Below are positions 16,753 to 25,283 of a DNA stretch of 37,489 bases, in pieces; the first letter of the stretch is position 1; each line of letters opens with the position of its first letter. The position numbers and the translations under genes were made by a program. The stretch comes from Candidatus Melainabacteria bacterium. GTDB lineage: Bacteria; Cyanobacteriota; Vampirovibrionia; Obscuribacterales; JAKAZS01. The DNA is taken from the NCBI GenBank assembly GCA_027371815.1, contig DAHXLC010000083.1, forward strand, positions 1 through 37,489. The letters are read 5' to 3'. The notes below the pieces were generated by a model that saw nothing but the letters and a program-made list of their open reading frames with translations, made no database searches and had not been told where the DNA came from.

Positions 16753-18193
16753 CCTGAGCCTTGGTAAAACTTAAGTCATTGCCAAATTTTTGTAATTTTT
16801 CAACATGCACCCATTTATGCTTAGCTGAAATACTCGTTAATAAATTAGTCAGTCTATGTTCATAGTCGTTTTCATTATCAACAAAAAAGCGACAGAACCA
16901 TAAATCAACGCAGTCAGTAATAGCACCAGAACTTGGATAAACCTTGGTACCACGATTAGAAATAACTTTTAATTTAAAATTACTTCCTTTGGATATTTCT
17001 TCAATACTTTTACCAAGTTCATTAGCACCCAATCCTGATTCAACTAGAACATCAACCCCAACATAAGAGCGATCTTTTAATGTTACACTAATCGGGTTAG
17101 CGTCAACCACAGGCATTTTTAAAGGTTTATAATCTCTTACTTTCCAAGAACTAGCTTGTTTACCAAAGTTTTTAATTATTTCCTGAGTAAAGGCTGTTGT
17201 ACTAGCCGCTCCATTATCACCAACAATGTCACGGGGTAAAACTTTGCCGTCTTCCAAAGTAAAGAGAATGGCATTTTCAATTAGTGACGCTTGCGTAAAC
17301 ATATGTAAATGCCTTAACATCATAACCCCTGAATTAACTACCGCCAGAGGATTAATAACATTTTTACCAGCATATTTAGGAGCCGATCCATGCACAGCTT
17401 CAAAAATAGCCACTTCATTACCAAGATTAGCTGATGGCGCAAAGCCAAGACCGCCAATTAAAGCTGAGCCTAAATCAGAAATAATGTCACCATTCATATT
17501 CGTAGTTACAATTACATCAAATTGTTCCGGTTTCTTGACCATTTGGTGAGCACAATTATCAATAATAATATGGTGACTTTCAATATCAGGATATTCTTTG
17601 GCAATTTCTTCAAAAGTACGTTTTAACATACCTTCAGTAAATTTCATGATATTTGATTTTGTAGCACAATGAACGGTTTTACGTCCCTCGCTGCGGGCGA
17701 ATTCAAAACCTAAACGCACAATTTTTTCACAGCCTTTGTGAGATATGAGTTTTAGACATTGGGCTACTCCTGGAGTTTCCATATGTTCAATACCGGCATA
17801 TAAATCCTCAACATTTTCTCTTACGATAACCAAGTCAATATTTCGGCCACTATAAGGAGTTTTGACACCGGGCAATTCACGAACGGGTCGGATATTACCA
17901 TAGGTTTCAAACAGCTTGCGTAAAGTTACGTTGGCACTTTTTTCACCAAAGCCTACTGGAGTTTCTAAAGGCCCTTTTAAAACTACCCGAGTCTTGTGGA
18001 TAGAATCAATGGTTTCCTGAGGAACGCCTGAAGGTAACCCACTTTTAAAAACATTTAACCCAGCTTCAACCACTTCCCATTCGATCGCAGCTCCAGAAGC
18101 TTCGATAATTTCCTTGGCGCTGTTTGTACATTCTGGTCCAATACCATCACCAGGGATTAGCGTAACTAATTGCTTTTTTGCATCACTTGACAT
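16742..18193 (-). CDS. icd: NADP-type isocitrate dehydrogenase, long form
   Basis: 483 residues. It converts isocitrate to 2-oxoglutarate and CO2 in the TCA cycle. Visible family motifs are LIPGDGIGPE (N-terminus), SANVTLRKLFETYGNIRPVR (substrate Ser/Asn/Arg block), VIVRENVEDLYAG, ATKSNIMKFTEG, and the metal-binding TNMNGDIISDLGSALIGG. The coenzyme site HGSAPKYAGKN has Lys-Tyr, which in E. coli Icd specify NADP; NAD enzymes have Asp-Ile there. The length and the extra ~140-residue C-terminal domain (from about residue 345, VDANPISVTLKD onward) match the Thermus/Rickettsia-type long enzymes. A good ribosome binding site (AGGAG, 8 nt upstream of ATG) fixes the start. The downstream hydrolase overlaps by 11 bp. 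Confidence 0.93.
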   Translation of the reverse strand: MSSDAKKQLVTLIPGDGIGPECTNSAKEIIEASGAAIEWEVVEAGLNVFKSGLPSGVPQETIDSIHKTRVVLKGPLETPVGFGEKSANVTLRKLFETYGNIRPVRELPGVKTPYSGRNIDLVIVRENVEDLYAGIEHMETPGVAQCLKLISHKGCEKIVRLGFEFARSEGRKTVHCATKSNIMKFTEGMLKRTFEEIAKEYPDIESHHIIIDNCAHQMVKKPEQFDVIVTTNMNGDIISDLGSALIGGLGFAPSANLGNEVAIFEAVHGSAPKYAGKNVINPLAVVNSGVMMLRHLHMFTQASLIENAILFTLEDGKVLPRDIVGDNGAASTTAFTQEIIKNFGKQASSWKVRDYKPLKMPVVDANPISVTLKDRSYVGVDVLVESGLGANELGKSIEEISKGSNFKLKVISNRGTKVYPSSGAITDCVDLWFCRFFVDNENDYEHRLTNLLTSISAKHKWVHVEKLQKFGNDLSFTKAQGED

Positions 18194-18304
18194 GGCGTGT
18201 CTCCTAAAATAAATAACTTTATCGGCAAAACTTCTATATTATTAAATACTCACGATGTAATAATAGAATGTTAGAGTTTTAATTTAAATCATTTTGTAAA
18301 GAAT

Positions 18305-21300
18305 ATGAAAACATTTAATTATTTAAATAGATTTAGTTTAAGCAACGTCATAAATATTTTTTGTTTTACGATTGCAATATTAGTTAATTTTAAGCTGACT
18401 CAAATCAACTTAGGTACAACCATAATTAACAGCTTAAGTTGGCTTTTTATGATTATAATAGGTGTATTAATTAACTCTTGGGTTAAACTCAACACAGCTA
18501 ATCAAGATAAATCACTCAAGTCAAAACAATTAATAATGGTTTTGCTTGGGTTAATTTGCTTAATACAATGTCAAAATCAATTCTCAATTTACTTCATAAA
18601 TTACTTAGCGACATTATTTAACCAACAAAACCAATTAATAATTTGTATATATAATTTTATATTTATTTTACCTTTAGGACTTTATCTTGGGATTTTACTA
18701 GGTAAATTATCAGCTTATTCACCAATAAATATTCGAATCAGCTTAATTTTTAGTACATTAATTGGACTAACTTATCTAATCGTAATTTTACCAATTTATG
18801 GTATTAATAATACGTTGGTATTCATGTTAACCATCACAATTTTAAACCTCTTCCTTAATAACAAACAACAACCTTTAAACCATAGTAATTTAAACCTGAC
18901 CTTAATATGGATAATTTTTAAGGTTAATCGCCAAAGGCTTGTCTACTTATTTGTTCTTTGCGCGATTTATGCTCGTTATCTTTATTGTGCTAGCAAAATA
19001 CTTTTATTTAATTTTGACAATAATATATATAATTTCAGCATCAATATTATCTTAATTTGTTTTGGCTTAATTTTAGGAAATTATTTAAAAACAAAAATTT
19101 TCAATAAAGCCTTTAATTTTTTTGGCAATCTGCAAACCCTAACAATATTAATGTCAGGATACTTATTATTGTTAGTTTTACCAATGAAAACTTTTACCCT
19201 AGAAATATCCTGCTTAAACAATTTAACCAATTATTTAATTGTATCAACCTTGCTTTTATTTGCACCCTCTTGTCTACAAGGAATGGTTATTTCTTTAAAT
19301 TTTGTCCGCTATAAAGCCTTAAGTCAAATAATCCGCAGTCAAATTACCCTTTTAGTGATCTTAACAGCAACATTACTAGGCTTAAGCCTTGGCCTTAACA
19401 CCATAAATACTTATCAACAATACTTGCATATTAGCGGAATTAAATTCACATTGTTTATAGCTAGTATTGTTTATTTCATAATTGCTTGTAAAGCCAATAT
19501 AAATATTCAAGGTCGATTACTCAGTCAAAAATCATTAATCATTATTATTAGCTATATTACGACTAGTTATCTAGTCTTAAATCATTTCCTCTTACTCAAT
19601 CAACCGAATTATCTTAGGTATTATTTCGAAGGTATAAATTCAATTATAAATATTGAAAAAGGGCAAAATTTAAATATTTTAAAACTGGACAATAAAGTTC
19701 AAGCTACAATCCCTAGCGATCTTACCCAAGTTTATTATGGCAGTGATATTATAAATCAGATATTATTGTCGGTTTTACCAGTCGTTAATCACCATGGTAA
19801 AATTGCAAACGCCCTAATTATTGGTTATGGGAGCGGCACAACTACCAAAGCTCTACAAACAATGCAGCTAACCAGTAATATTACCGTTTGCGATACGCAG
19901 AATAAATTATTTTTACTGGACCAATATTTTAATTTAAATATCTTTAAAACAACAGCTAACGTTGCCATAATTAAAAAGTTTGACGATGATATTCGATATT
20001 TCCTGGCGCTTTTTCAAAACAAATATAATTTAATTATTTCACAACCCAGCGAGCCAAATTCAAGTGGTTCCTATAATTTATATAGCAAAGAATTTTTTAA
20101 AATTATAAGCCAACATCTAGATAATGATGGTATTATTTGCCAGTGGGTACAATTATATGATATTAATACACTAACTTTAGCTAGTATTTTAGATACATTT
20201 CGACAAATTTTTCCCAATACTTTTATTTATCACTTTAAAAATGCTGGTGAAATAATTTTAATTGGTCTTAAAAATCCTCAAACAAAAATTAATATCCAAC
20301 AATGTTTAAATAATATCAATAATCATTTAATTCAAAATTTATTGATGCCATTTAAGCTAAATGAATTAGACAACCTTATCCAAAATCTTTGTTTAACGCC
20401 AACTGACATCATAGCTTTTACCCACGAATTCAACCCTCAACATTTAATAATAACTGATAATAAAAACTATCTAGAATATGCAAAAGCCAATTCCAACTAT
20501 TTAATTGATGACAATTTATCAGCATTAATTAAAAATGCTAGTTTAGACTTAAAACCATATTTTAGTAAATTGGATAAAACAAGCCTTAATTTACTTTTTA
20601 ATATTGCTCTAACTGAACTTATGACTGGTGCCAAGGTAAACAATGCTAAGCTATCACTAACAAATATGGCTAAACTTTATTACAGTATTATTAACCTATT
20701 GCCCGATAATAACCTTTTTAAAGATACGAAAATATTATTAAAAAACCCCAATTTAAACTATCAAAATTTCAATTTTCAATTTAATCCCTATACATTAATA
20801 ACTTTAATTAATTTAGCCATTATCCATAAAGACTGGAACTATGCTGGTAAATTCATTAATGTCTATCTAAACAATTATACCCTAGCCTGGCCTGAACTAA
20901 CACCATATTTTTATCAAAAGTACCTAATTTATTGCTATCGAACGAACCAATATCGACTAGGCTTAGCTTTAATAAACAAAACTAATTTAACCGAATTAGC
21001 CAAAATTAAATATACAGCAATGGGTTATTATTATCTCCAGGATTATAATCAGGCTATTCAATGGTTTACATTGTATTTAACAACAAGGCCTAATGACTTT
21101 AACTTAAGGACTGTTTACAGCTCAGTTTTGCTGTCAAAAGGCCAGGCCTACGAGGCTTTAATGCAATTACAATACTGTCATGAAATTAGTCCCAACAGTA
21201 ATTTACCCTTTGTTTTAAGCAATTTATATTATTTAAAACTAAATAATATAAACATGGCTCAACTTAATTTAGATTATCTTCGGAATCACTACCCTAAAGA

Positions 21301-21400
21301 CTTTTACCCTAGAACATTAGATGATTTAAATCGGTCAAAAAACAGCGCGCTAATTAATAAATATCTTAACTCAATAATTAATTCACTAGCTATTTTTTAA
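18305..21400 (+). CDS. Large membrane protein with spermidine-synthase-like domain and C-terminal TPRs
   Basis: 1031 residues in three parts. Residues about 10-425 contain roughly ten hydrophobic helices, an MFS-like membrane half. Residues about 430-680 have a spermidine-synthase (class I methyltransferase) fold: ALIIGYGSGTTTKALQ is the nucleotide loop, and NLIISQPSEPN followed by YNLYSKEFFKIISQHL is the pattern of membrane-linked SpeE homologues. The catalytic DxxD of true aminopropyltransferases appears as SQPSEP, so polyamine synthesis is unlikely. From about 880 to the end TPR-like units appear (YYLQDYNQAIQWFTLYLTTRP). Fused MFS-spermidine-synthase proteins are widespread and of unknown function. 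The gene is divergent from icd. Confidence 0.75.
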   Translation: MKTFNYLNRFSLSNVINIFCFTIAILVNFKLTQINLGTTIINSLSWLFMIIIGVLINSWVKLNTANQDKSLKSKQLIMVLLGLICLIQCQNQFSIYFINYLATLFNQQNQLIICIYNFIFILPLGLYLGILLGKLSAYSPINIRISLIFSTLIGLTYLIVILPIYGINNTLVFMLTITILNLFLNNKQQPLNHSNLNLTLIWIIFKVNRQRLVYLFVLCAIYARYLYCASKILLFNFDNNIYNFSINIILICFGLILGNYLKTKIFNKAFNFFGNLQTLTILMSGYLLLLVLPMKTFTLEISCLNNLTNYLIVSTLLLFAPSCLQGMVISLNFVRYKALSQIIRSQITLLVILTATLLGLSLGLNTINTYQQYLHISGIKFTLFIASIVYFIIACKANINIQGRLLSQKSLIIIISYITTSYLVLNHFLLLNQPNYLRYYFEGINSIINIEKGQNLNILKLDNKVQATIPSDLTQVYYGSDIINQILLSVLPVVNHHGKIANALIIGYGSGTTTKALQTMQLTSNITVCDTQNKLFLLDQYFNLNIFKTTANVAIIKKFDDDIRYFLALFQNKYNLIISQPSEPNSSGSYNLYSKEFFKIISQHLDNDGIICQWVQLYDINTLTLASILDTFRQIFPNTFIYHFKNAGEIILIGLKNPQTKINIQQCLNNINNHLIQNLLMPFKLNELDNLIQNLCLTPTDIIAFTHEFNPQHLIITDNKNYLEYAKANSNYLIDDNLSALIKNASLDLKPYFSKLDKTSLNLLFNIALTELMTGAKVNNAKLSLTNMAKLYYSIINLLPDNNLFKDTKILLKNPNLNYQNFNFQFNPYTLITLINLAIIHKDWNYAGKFINVYLNNYTLAWPELTPYFYQKYLIYCYRTNQYRLGLALINKTNLTELAKIKYTAMGYYYLQDYNQAIQWFTLYLTTRPNDFNLRTVYSSVLLSKGQAYEALMQLQYCHEISPNSNLPFVLSNLYYLKLNNINMAQLNLDYLRNHYPKDFYPRTLDDLNRSKNSALINKYLNSIINSLAIF

Positions 21401-21568
21401 AAATTATAAGTTAATTGAAAGTAAACACATACATTAAATAACCAAACTAATATTAATTTTTCGATTTTAAGCTGTTAGATAAATAATTCAAATTAATATT
21501 TTTTGAGCATATTTATTACTGAATCAATTGGTAGATATTTAATCTTTTAAACTGTTAGGGGTAGTTTA

Positions 21569-21631
21569 ATGCTAACAACACCTGTAGGCATTTTTTATAG
21601 AGCAATGAGTTTAATCCCAGGTCAATTATAG
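21569..21631 (+). CDS. Possible 20-residue small protein or leader peptide
   Basis: ATG to TAG encodes MLTTPVGIFYRAMSLIPGQL. A purine-rich AGGGG lies about 8 nt upstream, better than the ribosome binding sites of many large genes here. It could be a leader peptide for the protease gene, a small membrane-active peptide, or chance. Confidence 0.25.
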   Translation: MLTTPVGIFYRAMSLIPGQL

Positions 21632-21663
21632 TAATTACCGCAAAAAATTAATTTGAAATTTTA

Positions 21664-21696
21664 TTTAAGCTAATTTATATTATAAATTAGCTTAAA
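21664..21696. repeat. Perfect 16-bp palindrome upstream of the protease start
   Basis: TTTAAGCTAATTTATA (21664-21679) and its exact reverse complement (21681-21696) are separated by one base and end 19 nt before the protease ATG. As DNA it could be a dimeric repressor site; as RNA it would form a hairpin next to the translation start, which lacks a Shine-Dalgarno sequence. Confidence 0.65.
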
Positions 21697-21715
21697 CCTA
21701 CCGTAACATAATAAT

Positions 21716-22792
21716 ATGCTTGAACAAAACCACATTAATAAACTTAATGAATCAGCTCAATTAACTAGTAATGTTAATAAAAATCTTTTAAATGAAGTTT
21801 TTCAATTACCAGCTAAACACCCTTTTACAGTTGAGGACATTGTCAATTCGGGCAATATCGCAAATGCTTTACTAGAATTAGATTTATCAGTATTAAGGGC
21901 TGATCGAGAAATTTTAAGCAACCCGAACCTGTCTAAAAATCAAGAAGTTATGGCTTTGAATAATGAATTTAATCAAATATCAACAAAATATTTTAATGCT
22001 ACTCATTCTTTTGACGTCGGACAAAATAGTGGCGATTATCAGAATTTAAGCGCTCGTGGGATCTTAGAAAACAAAAAAGAAATTAAGCAAACAAAGCTTG
22101 AAAATAAAGAATTAGGAGCTGTTAGTGGTGTAGATCAAGGCAACTGGGGTGATTGCTGGTTTGAATCCAGCCTGGCGGCGCTAGCTCGGTCTAAACCAGG
22201 GCAATTGGCAATAGCTAATATGATTACCAAGAATAAAAATAATACTTATACAGTTACTTTTCCAGGCTTTAAACATCATAAAATTATAGTTAGTGAAAAA
22301 GATATTAAACATGATAAATTGTCTAATGATGCTAAATGGGCTAATATTCTTGAAGCCGCTGTGATTAAACGATATCCTAAACTCGTAAATAATGGAGCAT
22401 CAGCAACAAAAGCCATGCATTTATTAACCGATCAAAAAACTAAAACTTCTTTTATAGATTCAAACTCAAATAATCAAAATATTACTCAGACAATAGAAAA
22501 TGCACTTAAAAATAATGAGTTATTAACAGCTGGTACAAAGAATATACTGCATAATAGAAGTATAGTTAATGATCATGATTATACGGTTATAGATTATGAT
22601 CCAACCACACAATATATAACGTTACGTAATCCTTTTGGCGATAATGCTAATTCTGGTAATTTGCCGAAGGATACAGCAAAAGTTGGTGGTGCACCAGTTG
22701 ATGGTGTTTTAAATTTAGGTAATGGATTAATTGCCATGACAATTGATACTTTTAAGCAAAATTTTGATGTGGTTCAACATACTATAAAATAA
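21716..22792 (+). CDS. Calpain-family (peptidase C2) cysteine protease
   Basis: 358 residues. The catalytic triad of the calpain family can be read directly: Cys147 in VDQGNWGDCWFESSLAALA (family pattern QGxxGDCWF), His287 in NDHDYTVIDYD, and Asn305 in ITLRNPFGDN (family LRNPWG). The supporting segment WANILEAAVIKRYP matches the calpain W..LLEKAYAK helix. The core spans about 135-350; the first 130 residues are polar and unassigned. No signal peptide or calcium-binding C2 domain is visible. Calpain-like cores occur sporadically in bacteria, and some are secreted or act on partner proteins. It might be a type-specific effector or an internal processing protease; sequence alone does not decide. 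The palindrome upstream suggests its own regulation. Confidence 0.85.
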   Translation: MLEQNHINKLNESAQLTSNVNKNLLNEVFQLPAKHPFTVEDIVNSGNIANALLELDLSVLRADREILSNPNLSKNQEVMALNNEFNQISTKYFNATHSFDVGQNSGDYQNLSARGILENKKEIKQTKLENKELGAVSGVDQGNWGDCWFESSLAALARSKPGQLAIANMITKNKNNTYTVTFPGFKHHKIIVSEKDIKHDKLSNDAKWANILEAAVIKRYPKLVNNGASATKAMHLLTDQKTKTSFIDSNSNNQNITQTIENALKNNELLTAGTKNILHNRSIVNDHDYTVIDYDPTTQYITLRNPFGDNANSGNLPKDTAKVGGAPVDGVLNLGNGLIAMTIDTFKQNFDVVQHTIK

Positions 22793-22847
22793 AAAATAAT
22801 GGTTTAACATTTTTAATTTTTACGCTTATATTTTTTAAAATATTTTT

Positions 22848-22949
22848 ATGACTGTTGGGGCAATTGCCATAAGAGGATACATCTACCGACTGTATAAATG
22901 GTTATTTTGGGTTGCGCCTGAAACCAAAACTGGAAAAGCTCTAAACTAG
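22848..22949 (+). CDS. Possible 33-residue small protein
   Basis: ATG at 22848 opens a frame of 33 codons ending at TAG 22947-22949, with coding-like composition and aromatic/basic middle (RGYIYRLYKWLFWVAPETKT). It ends 1 bp before the stop of the convergent TadG-like gene. No ribosome binding site is evident. It may be a small amphipathic protein or the remnant of a larger gene. Confidence 0.3.
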   Translation: MTVGAIAIRGYIYRLYKWLFWVAPETKTGKALN

Positions 22950-22950
22950 A

Positions 22951-24123
22951 CTATTGCACTAAAACGGCTGAACTGGCTGAAGCTGACGAATTTACCCCCA
23001 CCCCCGTGTAGCTAACCCCAATATTAGGGCTATTAAGCGAACCTAAAATTTTAATATTACAGGCGCCATATGGCCCCGTTCCATGCGTATAAAAACTGGT
23101 GAAACCTGGATTACCGGTAAGCAGTTGAGCAACAGCAAAGCCAATTATAGGATATTGAGTATTTGGCGATAAGGCTGCACTGGTTATCGGAATCAAGAAA
23201 GTACCACCACTATTCCAGATTGAAGTTGATGACGCATTGCTAATACTAGAATTAGCCCAATTTTGTGGATCACTGACAGCGCTATTATAATCACCATTGG
23301 ATGGTGTACCTAAAAGATTACCAATTCCATAATTATATACGGTACCACTATTATTAGATGATGATAAGGCGCTATTTAAAGCGGATTTAAAATCTGGTGG
23401 TGGAGCATTAGAATTACCATTTACATTATTGCCCACGCCAGGAATAGCATAGGATACCGGAACTGGATTAGCTAAAATACCTGTACCAGTGGGTGGAGAA
23501 TAAGTATCAGCACCACCACCAACCAATCTAGGGAAATATATAGTTGAGGTAGTATTTACAGCTGGAACCCCTGAACCAGTAAATCCACTTAACCCTGGAC
23601 TGGTAGACATTACCATTGGCAATATTCCGCCTTGAATAATTGGCAAACTAGCGGCCGTGGAAGATGCTGTTACTATAACATTATTACCACTTGAAGTTGC
23701 AGCTATTAGCGGCGCAAACATAACCATAATTGGTTTAGATAATGATACCGTACAAGCATTAAAAGAATAAGTTGATGAACCAACTGGATAAGTTGTAATA
23801 TTAGGAGTTGCAGCAGTTAAGTTTGAGGTTGATAATAATTGATTATCAACATAATTATTACCTAAAATTAATTTAGCATCATTTATGGCGTTAGTGCTTT
23901 GCGTATTACTAGCACTAGGATTATTCCAAGTCAAATCATAGGCGCCAGCTAAAGCAGCAGCATCACAGGCTTGCTGCAACTCAGTCTGAGCTGTTAAAAA
24001 ATGTTCTAAATCAACGGCTAAAGCCGCAATAAAAAAAGCAAATAAAATTATCCCTAAGAATAAGAAAATAAATACCGATCCACGATTGGATCTTATATTT
24101 TTGATGACAATACTAGTTTTCAT
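22951..24123 (-). CDS. TadG-like pilus-associated protein
   Basis: 390 residues. The N-terminus RGSVFIFLFLGIILFAFF continues into AALAVDLEHFLTAQTELQQACDAAALAGA. That is the TadG/TadE-like signature: a membrane helix followed by the Asp, Gln and Ala-rich DAAALAGA segment of Flp/Tad pilus assembly proteins. The rest is a Ser/Gly/Asn/Pro-rich extracytoplasmic region without a visible von Willebrand A domain, so this is a short TadG-like form. In Tad systems such proteins are inner-membrane components or minor pseudopilins. It is the third gene of a minus-strand run, 20 bp after the preceding TadE-like gene. No Tad ATPase or secretin gene is in the window. Confidence 0.75.
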   Translation of the reverse strand: MKTSIVIKNIRSNRGSVFIFLFLGIILFAFFIAALAVDLEHFLTAQTELQQACDAAALAGAYDLTWNNPSASNTQSTNAINDAKLILGNNYVDNQLLSTSNLTAATPNITTYPVGSSTYSFNACTVSLSKPIMVMFAPLIAATSSGNNVIVTASSTAASLPIIQGGILPMVMSTSPGLSGFTGSGVPAVNTTSTIYFPRLVGGGADTYSPPTGTGILANPVPVSYAIPGVGNNVNGNSNAPPPDFKSALNSALSSSNNSGTVYNYGIGNLLGTPSNGDYNSAVSDPQNWANSSISNASSTSIWNSGGTFLIPITSAALSPNTQYPIIGFAVAQLLTGNPGFTSFYTHGTGPYGACNIKILGSLNSPNIGVSYTGVGVNSSASASSAVLVQ

Positions 24124-24143
24124 AATTTTACCTCACAAATTAT

Positions 24144-24662
24144 TTAAGGTTCAACATCATATGAGCAAAATGAAGTTATTTGTTCATTACCAAACGGCCA
24201 TAATGATATACCCCAAATACTAGGGTTAGGATTTGGCCAATAAGGTAGACTTGATCCTCCAGGATATTGTACTTGCACCGCCACATTAAAGACACCTTGA
24301 TTAGGATTAGGATTTACCGGTTGGAATTGCCCGGTTGAAGAATTTATTGAACCATTGGTAAACTGGTTGTTACTAATTATTATATCTTGAATTCTAATAA
24401 AATTATAAGCAGCCGTATTGGTAAAATTAGATTTAAAATTAATACTCGGATTATTATAGTTAATAGCTAAATAACGAGCTGCTACTCTAGCTGCTGAATC
24501 AGTAGCACTTTTAATCACAAAATAATTGGTGACAATATAGCTTAAATAAGCCAATACCATTAACATTGGGATTAAAACAACTAAGGCTCCAGCAAATTCA
24601 GCTAATGATTGCCCTTTTAATTGTCTTTTCCGATTTAGCTGGTTAATTTTTAATCTAAACAT
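24144..24662 (-). CDS. TadE-like minor pseudopilin
   Basis: 172 residues. The TadE signature is complete: KGQSLAEFAGALVVLIPMLM, where Glu is the +5-type residue of pseudopilins, then a hydrophobic helix, then SATDSAARVAARYLA. The C-terminal ~110 residues are polar and Asn/Pro-rich, with PYWPNPNPSIWG near the end. TadE proteins are minor pseudopilins processed at the membrane by TadV-type peptidases and needed for Flp pilus assembly. It is the middle gene of three (24 bp after the preceding gene, 20 bp before the TadG-like gene). It aligns gap-free over 50 columns with the upstream paralogue, which is how the in-frame UGA there was found. Confidence 0.85.
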   Translation of the reverse strand: MFRLKINQLNRKRQLKGQSLAEFAGALVVLIPMLMVLAYLSYIVTNYFVIKSATDSAARVAARYLAINYNNPSINFKSNFTNTAAYNFIRIQDIIISNNQFTNGSINSSTGQFQPVNPNPNQGVFNVAVQVQYPGGSSLPYWPNPNPSIWGISLWPFGNEQITSFCSYDVEP

Positions 24663-24686
24663 AGTTATTTCATTACTCTCTTGCTT

Positions 24687-25214
24687 TTAGTGAGAAACAG
24701 CATAGGTAGCTTTGCCGGTTACGGTTAGTCCAGCCAGGCTAAACCCAACATTAGATCCCGCCACATCAACACCTAACGGATTTAGGGGAAAAGTCGGCAA
24801 ACCACTTCCACCATGATATGTAGTTACCACAGTCACACTATAACTTAAACCACTGGGATCACCTGTAATCTGATTTAAAGCTGTTTGAAATTGACTGCTA
24901 GAATTTGGTTTTAAAATTCCGGGAATAGCAATATTGTTTAACAGATTAATTTGTCCGGACTGAGGCGGTCCAAGTGGACTGGCTGCCGGGAAATTAGTCC
25001 ACATCGAAACACCATTTTGAGCCGTATTGTTAGCAATTTCACGACAAGCCTGCCGGGAAGCGTTTTGCATGCCGTTGGTTAAATAAAAGAACAGGCAAAC
25101 TTGAATGATAAAATATATTATCATTCAACTTAAGGCTAAAAACAAGACAAAACTAGAAGTAACCTCAGCTAAAGCTTGTCCAGTTTTGGTGTGGTAATTA
25201 AATTTGGCTTGCAT
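24687..25214 (-). CDS. TadE-like minor pseudopilin interrupted by an in-frame UGA
   Basis: The minus frame from ATG 25214 to TAA 24687 has 175 positions, with a TGA at codon 30 (25125-25127). Codons 12-29 read GQALAEVTSSFVLFLALS, and after the TGA the frame continues MIIYFIIQVCLFFYLTNG and MQNASRQACREIA. Together they align column for column over 50 positions with the next gene (GQSLAEFAGALVVL...AARVAARYLA), with the UGA in the membrane helix opposite a Met. So the upstream half is a true part of the gene, not a separate ORF. Explanations are nonsense mutation, readthrough or restart at the ATG directly after the TGA, selenocysteine, or a sequencing error. The UGA sits in a perfect hairpin. 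A good promoter lies upstream; no Shine-Dalgarno sequence is seen before ATG 25214. Confidence 0.75.
25101..25128 (-). promoter_or_regulatory. Hairpin containing the in-frame UGA
   Basis: On the minus strand TTGAATGATAA pairs perfectly with TTATCATTCAA (11 bp) around a 6-nt loop TATATT. The UGA and the following AUG are in the 5' arm. It is AT-rich (2 G-C pairs plus the rest A-U) and unlike the GC-closed E. coli SECIS, but it could affect readthrough or restart. Confidence 0.6.
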
Positions 25215-25283
25215 TATTTTTTTACTTAATTCACAATTTGTTTTAGGTTTTTCAGATAAAGAAATTCTTAAATATATAATTAA

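Larger units (their letters stand above)
21401..21715. other. Intergenic region with possible leader ORF and a palindrome before the protease gene
   Basis: This 315-bp gap has three things: a weak hairpin AATGC/GCATT followed by six T (21568-21597) that might end the upstream transcript; a 20-codon ORF overlapping that hairpin (listed separately); and a perfect 16-bp inverted repeat just before the protease start (listed separately). No convincing -35/-10 pair was found. Confidence 0.5.

Noticed and set aside
24687-25124. The TadE-like gene as a complete ORF starting at the ATG after the UGA
   Set aside because: Starting there removes the GQALAE signature and half of the membrane helix, both matched column by column in the adjacent paralogue; no ribosome binding site precedes that ATG.
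24687-25214. UGA read as tryptophan or glycine genome-wide (altered code)
   Set aside because: Conserved Trp positions elsewhere use TGG, and two genes (stops at 26959 and 33413) end normally at TGA, the first followed at once by TAG; nothing else reads through UGA.
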